64,000 nt of DNA from Hawksworthiomyces lignivorus (taxonomy: Eukaryota > Ascomycota > Sordariomycetes > Ophiostomatales > Ophiostomataceae). Below, in pieces: positions 57,744 to 64,000 of the stretch; the stretch's first letter is position 1; each line of letters starts with the position of its first letter. Both the position numbers and the translations under genes were made by a program. The DNA is taken from contig NTMA01000111.1 of NCBI GenBank assembly GCA_002917075.1, forward strand, positions 62,001-126,000, given 5' to 3'. The notes beneath the pieces are model-generated. The model was not told where the DNA came from, made no database searches, and worked only from the letters and a program-made list of their open reading frames with translations.

Positions 57744-58988
57744 TTATACTTTTTGCTTCTTAGACGGCGGAAGACCGGAGAGTTCCTCGTCTTCAGAGCC
57801 GGACTCGAAGTCGAGGTCGCTCAGTTCGTCTTGTTCTTGTGCTTGTCCTAAAACACTCATTAGCATGAACTCAAGGGTCAAGCGCAAAAAAAAAGAAAAA
57901 AAGAAAGAAAAAGAAGCGAAATGAGAGCGACAATGTAGGTTCACTTACTGAAGTACTTGATGGCATTCGGCCACAGGTCTTCGGCGATCGTCACAGCTAT
58001 CGTGTCGCCGTCGGGGAAGATCTCGCAAGGATACTCCTTGCTGCCTTCGGAATCGGCGGCCTTGCCGTTCTGCTCCTCGGCCTTGTCGTCCGCATCGCCC
58101 TTCCCCTCTGCCCGGCGGGCGACCCGCGCAGCTCGCGCGGCGCGCTCTTCGGCCTTGGCTGCGTGGCTCTCAGCAGCGCTGATGCGGCGCCCGACGTAGC
58201 CGAACCAGGCGAAGAAGCTGATGCCACCGACGGACGTCTTGTCCAGCGCCTCCTGGAGGGCCGCCTCGCTGCTGCTCTTGCCGCCGGCCTCCTTCTCTTG
58301 CCAGACTTTCACGGCGAGGTCCAGCAGGCCGCCAGTCAGGTCCTTGCCCCGCTTCCAGCGGATGGCCACCGGCTCGCTGACCAGGCCGGACCAGGCCTCG
58401 TCGTCGTCGTCCTCGTAGTCGTCCTCGTCGTCGTCGTCGGCGCCCTCTTCCTTCTTGTTGTTCTTGGCGCGCGGGTGCGGCGCAGGCCCCCGCCGGTGCC
58501 AGAATCGCTTCTCCAGGACGCGGTCCTCAAAGTAGTCGTTGGGGGCGAAGGTGAAGCGCACGGCGATGCTGCGGGGGTCTGGCGCAGCCCCTCCCGCCTG
58601 CTCCTCCTCCTCTACTTCAAACCGCACCACCTCGATGTCTTCCAGCGCCGACACCAGCAGGGCGGCGTCCGTGGGCTGGATGTACTGGTCGATCTCGGGC
58701 GGCGCCTGCTCGAGGACGAGCGGCCAGAAGTTGGGGATGCGCTTCACGAGCGCAGCGCGGCGCTCGTACAGCGCGCGCTCGCGCTTGGCCTGGAGGAGAA
58801 CTAATAAACGGAAAAAAAATAAGGATTAGCACAGAATGGAGAGAGGTCATATAAAAGGCACATATGCGCAAAAGCCAAGGAAGAGATAGGGATGACATAC
58901 GGAGTTCGACATCAGAGTCCTCAAAGTCAGCCTCGAGATCAGCCAGCTCTTCGTAGGTGACGTTAGACGGCTGAGGTGTAGAAGCCAT
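57744..58988 (-). CDS. NAP/SET family histone chaperone (Vps75/SET-like)
   Basis: Exons on the minus strand are 58988-58901, 58800-57949 and 57847-57744 (introns 100 and 101 bp), giving 347 residues. The conserved NAP core begins with a dimerisation helix (LLLQAKRERALYERRAALVKRI) and continues with PNFWPLVLEQAPPEIDQYI, FTFAPNDYFEDRVLEKRFWH and the DGDTIAVTIAEDLWPNAIKYF segment at the end of exon 2. Within the core is a long acidic Asp/Glu run (about residues 160-180), and the C-terminal tail is acidic and ends in a basic KKQKV. The SFFAWFGYVG segment is the familiar FFxWF of this group. It probably binds H3-H4 or H2A-H2B; Vps75 versus SET orthology is not settled. Confidence 0.9.
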
Positions 58989-59604
58989 TGTGAATGCGCA
59001 CAAGAAAAGTACCAATGCAAGTGTCGAGTCAATTTAAAAGGTGTAACGAAGATAGGCGCAAAAGATTGAGTGCTAAATCAGATCCAAAAAAAGGAAGAAA
59101 GAAAGAGAAAAAGAAGAGATAGACTGAGAGGCGAAGCTTGAGCTTACAAGAAAGCCTTTTCCTTTTTTTTTTCTTTTTCTTTTTCTTTTTTTTTTTTCTT
59201 CTAAGCTCCGCATTCTATTAGTGGCCGTTTACCTTGGCGCAAAAAAAAAGATTTAGTTGCGCTAAGCTGCTTTGGCGCAGCAGCTAAAGGCACCGGCGAT
59301 TCACCGACGCGGCACTACCATTTAGTGCGTCTAATAGCATCAAGCCCTATGAATTACGCCTAAGCGTGTGCTTCACCACAATTCCACAGCGCAACTTGAA
59401 ATGGTTCTCATTTTCCATCTAATATACCTTGTTCTGCGCCTCTCTAAACATGAATTCTCATAGCTCTATGTCGTGATATTATGTATGCCTCCAAAAAATA
59501 GGCAAAGTAGAAAATAGAAAAGAATAGAAGAACAAAAACCAAAAAAAATAAAAAATAAAACCGCTGGTCTTCTGGACTGCGCACAGCCTTTTCCCTCTCC
59601 CCCT
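58989..59604. other. Spacer between the NAP/SET start and asparaginase 3' end
   Basis: The left part is the NAP/SET promoter, with T-rich runs near 59160-59200. The right part, to about 59560, is AT-rich 3' UTR-like sequence of the asparaginase. No gene is seen. Confidence 0.6.
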
Positions 59605-61302
59605 CTACGGCGTGTCCGCCTTTGCGCCGGCGGGCTCCTGCTTGCCGGCCAGCCTGGCCTCCTCCTCCCAGAGGTGGGCGCCGGCCTCGCGCAGCAGCTT
59701 GACGTTCTCGGCGTGGCCCATCTTCTCGGCGAGAAACAGCGGCGTGTTGTTGGCGCGGTTGCGCACGTGGACGCTGGCGCCGCAGGTCAGCAGCTCGCGC
59801 AGCACGGCGGTGTTGGGCCCCACGGCGGCCAGGTGCACGGCGGTGTTGCCGGCGTAGTCGGCGGCCGCGAGCATGTCGTAGGCGTGCGACGCGGCGCCGC
59901 CGGCCAGCGCGGCGCGCACGGCCTCGAGGTCGCCGCTGCGGATGGCGTAGCCCAGCGCGGTGAACGCGGACTCGGCGGGCGTCAGCCGGCGCAGCGCCCC
60001 CGGACCCGCGAGGGCCAGGTCGACGACGGGCGACACCCCCGGACCGCCGTCGTCGCTCGCGCCGGCCGGGTGCGAGAAGACGGGCGTGGTGATCTCGGTC
60101 ATCTCGCCGCGCAGGGAGCGGCCCATCTGGGCCTGGATGTCGGCGTAGGAGAGCCCCTCGACGGCGAGCAGGTACGACAGCTTGGTCAGGGCGGCCTCGG
60201 TGGTGAGGTCGTGCCCAAAGACGACGCCGGCGCGGCCGAGCGCGGTGGCGGGGGCGTACAGCGGGCTGACGAAGCCGTTGGTGCACTGGCTGACGTTGAC
60301 GACGACGATGCCGCGGGCGACGGCGTCGCGGATGACGCGGGTCAGGCTGCCGTCGACGCCGCCGGGGGCGTTGCCCATGCCAAAGGTCTCGAGGATCAGG
60401 CCGCGCAGGTTGGGCACGCGCAGCACCGAGTCGAGCATCTCGGGCATGATGCCCGGGAAGATGCGGAAGCACGCCACGTGCGCCGTGTCCAGGTACTTTG
60501 TGATGCGGAACTCGGCGATGCGCGTGGGCCGCCGCACGCGCGACCAGCTGACGTCGACGCCCAGGCTCGTCACCGTCGCCAGCGGCGCCGCGTTGGGGCT
60601 CGCAAACGCCTCGAAGCTCGACGCCGACACCTTGGTCGTGCGGTTGCCCCGGAACAGCGTGTGGTGGAAGAACAGGCACACCTCGGGCACCACAAACGTG
60701 CCCGCCACGATCAGCGACCCCAGCAAGTTGTCCACCGCGTCGCTCTGCAGCGCAAAGATGGACGCCTGCGACCCCGTCAGGATCACCGGCTTGCCCAGGT
60801 CCGCCATCATAAACGACAGCGCCGACGCCGTGTACGCCAGCGAGTCCGTCCCGTGCAGCACCACGAACCCGTCAAACAGCTGGTAGTTGTCTTTCACCGC
60901 CTGCGCGATCGCCGCCCACCCCGCCGACGAGATCGAGCTCGAGTCCAGCAGCGGCGCGAACTCGAGAATCCCGTACCGGATGTGCCGCGAGTACGCGCTC
61001 ACCGGCGTCCGCAGGCTCGCCAGCTCCACCCGCCGCCGCTCCTCCCCCCCCCCCGCCCCCGCCCCCACCCGCTCGTACGCCGGCAGCGTCGTCGGCGGCG
61101 CCGACGCGTCGTTGAACGACGGCCGCGGCGCCATCGCGTGCTCCAGAAACCCGTCCATCGGTACTAAGCCGTCCGGTGACGGCCGCATGCAGATCGTCCC
61201 GCCCGTCATGATGATCAGCACCCGCGACTCGGGATACGACTTCATCGCGTCCAGGCCGGCGCCGCCGCCATCGTGGTCGTAGGCAGACGGCACATGGACC
61301 AT
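59605..61302 (-). CDS. L-asparaginase (type I-like) with C-terminal ankyrin repeats
   Basis: This enzyme hydrolyses L-asparagine to aspartate and ammonia. The single exon gives 565 residues from ATG 61302. An upstream in-frame ATG at 61386 would add 28 residues that include a hydrophobic stretch. The asparaginase domain has both catalytic Thr motifs: TGGTICMR near residues 33-40 and HGTDSLAYTAS near 150-160. A GKPVILTGSQ motif follows. The C-terminal about 120 residues hold ankyrin-like repeats (GNTAVHLAAVGPNTAVLRELL, then NTPLFLAEKMGHAENVKLL). The same fusion occurs in animal cytosolic asparaginases. The GC-rich exon gives a 497-codon antisense shadow frame. Confidence 0.93.
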   Translation of the reverse strand: MVHVPSAYDHDGGGAGLDAMKSYPESRVLIIMTGGTICMRPSPDGLVPMDGFLEHAMAPRPSFNDASAPPTTLPAYERVGAGAGGGEERRRVELASLRTPVSAYSRHIRYGILEFAPLLDSSSISSAGWAAIAQAVKDNYQLFDGFVVLHGTDSLAYTASALSFMMADLGKPVILTGSQASIFALQSDAVDNLLGSLIVAGTFVVPEVCLFFHHTLFRGNRTTKVSASSFEAFASPNAAPLATVTSLGVDVSWSRVRRPTRIAEFRITKYLDTAHVACFRIFPGIMPEMLDSVLRVPNLRGLILETFGMGNAPGGVDGSLTRVIRDAVARGIVVVNVSQCTNGFVSPLYAPATALGRAGVVFGHDLTTEAALTKLSYLLAVEGLSYADIQAQMGRSLRGEMTEITTPVFSHPAGASDDGGPGVSPVVDLALAGPGALRRLTPAESAFTALGYAIRSGDLEAVRAALAGGAASHAYDMLAAADYAGNTAVHLAAVGPNTAVLRELLTCGASVHVRNRANNTPLFLAEKMGHAENVKLLREAGAHLWEEEARLAGKQEPAGAKADTP

Positions 61303-61965
61303 GGTAAACGATCGCCGAAGATGCAGTGAAAGATTAAAAAGAAAAGCACACAAGAATAAAAAAAATAGAGAGAGAAAAACTGCCACGTTGCACAGCTACT
61401 GCAGGAAGCAAGATGCCTTTTTATAGATGATGAAAACTTGGACAGACAGACTGTGTGTAAGTCGTCGGCCGGCAGCTCTCTATATCGATATCTTAGCGCC
61501 ACAGATTTTTATTGACGTAAAATATGAGTAACGAGAACTCCGATACACCACAGAATGACGAGACTAGCAATTCGGATTACCCCATGGGAATTCTTCTGGG
61601 CTTCTGCACGTCACCGGGTACTGAAGGCTGACCAAAAGAGCCTGGGGGAGGGAAAAAAAAAAAAAAGAAAGAAAGACGGTGAGAAGGATGGGATTTTTTC
61701 GGCACGTAGAAGAAAGCCTCACCAAATCTTATCTTTCATTTTTTTTATTTGGTCTATCGTGTTAGTCGGCATACTGTCTGCTAGTAATCAGCCGTGTCGG
61801 AGGATCTAGGAACGAACAGAGAGGCACGAAGGAAGAAGAAACTGAGTTTCAATAAAAGAGACAAATCCCCGGATAGCGGCACGCCGCATCTCAGAAACGG
61901 CAGAGCTGGATGTTCTCTCTGCATCTACAGTAATCTGTCTAGCCAGTCAGTCGTCGTCCGCCTCT
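61303..61965. other. Spacer between asparaginase and TFIIIC genes
   Basis: The left part contains the asparaginase promoter, including the alternative start at 61386. The middle is AT-rich with an A run near 61654-61666. The right part is presumed 3' UTR of the TFIIIC gene. No other gene is seen. Confidence 0.55.
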
Positions 61966-64000
61966 TTACCACCTGCTGCGGCCGCTCTCCTCTTCGCCCA
62001 GGATCTCTTTCTTAATAGCGATTCTCTCGGCCATTCCTTCGTCTATATCGTCTTCGTCCTCGTCGCCTTCTTCTTCTCCTTCTTCGTTTTCTTCTTCGTT
62101 TTCTTCTTCGTTTTCTTCTTCGTTTTCTTCTTCTTCATCTTCTTCTTCGTCTTCGTCCTCCTCTTCGTCCTCTTCTTCGTCCTCGTCTTCCTCGTCTACT
62201 TCTTCTCCTTCTTCTCCCTCGTCCACCATCTCCTTGTTCGGCACAGAAGAGGATGTGCCCTGTACGGCCTTCGCGTCAGCACCAGGCGCCTCAGGCTCTG
62301 CGGCTGCGGCGGTGGCGGTGGCAGCGGCAGCGGCAGCGGCGGCGTCCTTGCGCATCTGGGCCATGATGGGGACGGAGAAGGAGGTGACGCCGCGGCGGCG
62401 CTCGCGCTTCTTGGGCCGGCCGTGGTACATCTTGACGGCGGTGAGGGCGGCCTCCTCGGGGGTGAGGGCGAGGTCGGGCACGGGCACCTTGATGGAGCGG
62501 ACGCCGAGGCGGGGCGTCGCGTGGGGCACCGCCAGAGCGCGCGCGTAGGCGGCGTCGCCGAGCGCGCGGCCGAACCGCACCGCCAGCAGCTTGGTCTTCA
62601 TCACCGCCTTGGCCTTGGCCCACGTCCCCTGGTGGAACCACCCCGTGCTGAACAGGTCGCACACCGGCCGCACCGGCGCCGCCGCTAGCATCCCCGCCAG
62701 CATCGGGTCCGTAATGTCGCACACCTGCCAGATCTTGCCGTCATCGCAGTAGCTGCGCCCGTCGAACACGTGCGTGTCCTGCCGGCCCTGGTCCGGCGCC
62801 AGCGCCGTCGTGCGCGGCGCCTGCTGCTGCTGCTGCTTCGGAGGATCGGACGTCTCGGGCTCCCTGCCGCTGCCGCTGCCGCCGCCGCCGCCGCCGCCGC
62901 CGCCATCGCCTTCTGCTTCGCCTTCGCCTTCGCCTTCTTCGGGCCCCAGGCTGTGCCAGCTGGCCCGCTTGCGGTCTGTCTGCTGGTGCAGCTTGAACAG
63001 CAGCGTCTGGTAGCGCCGGTACGCCGGGTCCTTGCGCGGGTCCACGCCGTACCGCACCAGCGTGTCGCGCCACGGCCCCCCCTTGAACTGGTAGCACACG
63101 TGCGCAAAGTACGGCTTCAGCCGGTTCTCCGTAAAGTACAAGCCCGTCGCCCCGCTCATGTGGTTCACCAGCCCCCGCCGCGTCCACACCGGCCGCGCCC
63201 GCACCGCCTCGCGCATCGTCTCCAGGATCGCGTTGCGCCGCCGCCCGGAGATCGCCGGCAGCGACGGCGGCGGGCCCGTCGGGATCGGCTCGTGGTCAAA
63301 CTTGAGAAAGTACCCGCCCACCGCCGTGCTCGCCGTCGAGTTGACCAGCTTCACCGCCCCGTCGTTCGTCGATACCTCCCGCACAAACGGGTTCTGGCTG
63401 TAAAAGTACGGGAACGGGTGCGTCTGCGTCGTGAAGAACGGCGGCGGTGGCAAGTCCACGCCCGGCGGCGGCGCCACGCCGGGCGCCAGCTCAAACGCCC
63501 GGAGCTTCGACACTGTCCTCCTCGTTAGACTCGGCTTGTAAAAAAAGAGTGCAGCAGCACAGGTAGCAGTCATGTTTCTTACGCTCTCCGGGGAGGATGT
63601 GTTCTGTAACTTTGGTCATAAACGTAGAGTCGTGGACCGACTGCTGAAAGTCGTATAAGCCTGCACAAGCGCAGAGTCAGCTCTCTCCATCAACCTACGA
63701 TGTGAGGAAAGCAAAAGAGTGAGAGTGCGAGATTCTTACCCCTGTACCGGTGGGTGTGCTTGACCAAGCCGACCACCTCTGTCGTGTAGCTGCCTGCATT
63801 GTCCTGTAATTTTCGCCTCAGCAGCCGCGGGTTGCGCTGGCGCAGCGTCTCGCCGGCCAGCGCGACATCAGCGGGCCCGGCATCATTCGCATCCTGCACA
63901 ATGATGGACGGATCGAACTGCCATGGATCGTTGCTGCCTCTCTTGCGCTTCATGCCCGTTCTCCGAGGGACAGTCACGGCCAAGACGAGGTTGTGGGAGG
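61966..64000 (-). CDS. TFIIIC subunit tau95/Sfc1-like, truncated at the right edge
   Basis: This is a subunit of the RNA polymerase III factor TFIIIC that binds the A-box of tRNA genes. The 5' end lies beyond the window. Visible exons on the minus strand are up to 63740, 63660-63583 and 63512-61966, with introns of 79 and 70 bp. The acceptor of the second intron is placed at GACAG because a CTAAC branch precedes it and only this phase fits. The first exon reads SHNLVLAVTVPRRTG-KRKRG, which matches the family. The core contains PYFYSQNP, then LYFTENRLKPYF and the FSTGWFHQGTW segment. The C-terminus is a very acidic Glu/Asp/Asn run from GAA repeats, ahead of the final GRSRW. Confidence 0.85.

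Noticed and set aside
59674..61167. 497-codon plus-strand open frame opposite asparaginase
   Set aside because: Composition is that of an antisense frame of a GC-rich gene; no family motif is visible.
1..64000. tRNA, rRNA, transposon and CRISPR signatures
   Set aside because: I looked by eye for B-box-like strings (GGTTCGA), 5S/U6 motifs, long terminal repeats and transposase motifs and found none convincing. A dedicated search could still find a small RNA gene.

Overview
The window reads as nuclear DNA of a filamentous ascomycete, most likely a Sordariomycete. Genes are spaced by roughly 0.3-4.6 kb. Introns are short (about 59-178 bp), with GT donors, CTAAC/CTGAC-like branch points a few bases before CAG/TAG acceptors, and very GC-rich third positions in exons. 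Spacers are AT- or pyrimidine-rich. A probable complex I subunit and an Ams2-type GATA protein also fit Pezizomycotina. I cannot name the species. Splice sites were read by eye from frame continuity and family conservation, without transcripts.

Layout, left to right. 1-5.7 kb: a membrane-anchored ubiquitin protease (Ubp16-like, minus), divergent from the ribosome-biogenesis factor Alb1 (plus). 7.7-15 kb: three plus-strand enzyme genes, a GPI-type GH76 cell-wall mannosidase (Dcw1/Dfg5), dihydroxyacetone kinase, and mitochondrial 3-hydroxyisobutyryl-CoA hydrolase. 18-22.5 kb: a 1,448-residue Ams2/Spt21-like protein with a GATA-type zinc finger, convergent with the RPA14 (Rfa3) gene at 23.1-23.6 kb. 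23.6-28.1 kb: a 4.6 kb gap with no gene I can support. 28.1-29.6 kb: an ATF/CREB-type bZIP factor. 30.2-33.6 kb: two mitoribosomal large-subunit genes (uL4m and mL38), divergent across a promoter with three CACGTG boxes. 34-38.3 kb: a five-exon RhoGAP gene. 40.5-46.7 kb: Snf4 (AMPK gamma) divergent from Vac8. 47.9-49.9 kb: inner-membrane peptidase Imp1 divergent from a mitochondrial IF3. 50.5-53 kb: eIF2B delta and a small probable complex I subunit. 53.9-59 kb: a giant Shg1 (COMPASS) protein with RD/RS repeats, and a NAP/SET histone chaperone. 59.6-64 kb: L-asparaginase with ankyrin repeats, and a TFIIIC tau95/Sfc1 gene cut by the right edge.

There is no operon-like logic, but two themes stand out. 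Six genes encode mitochondrial proteins (HIBCH, uL4m, mL38, Imp1, IF3, probable complex I subunit), and two divergent pairs among them could be co-regulated. Chromatin and transcription are also well represented (Ams2-like, RPA3, bZIP, Shg1, NAP/SET, TFIIIC). I found no transposon, tRNA, rRNA, CRISPR array or secondary-metabolite cluster. The most distinctive features are the 70-residue loop in the GATA finger, the enlarged low-complexity Shg1, the E-box cluster shared by the two mitoribosomal genes, and the short tandem repeats before the DHA-kinase gene.
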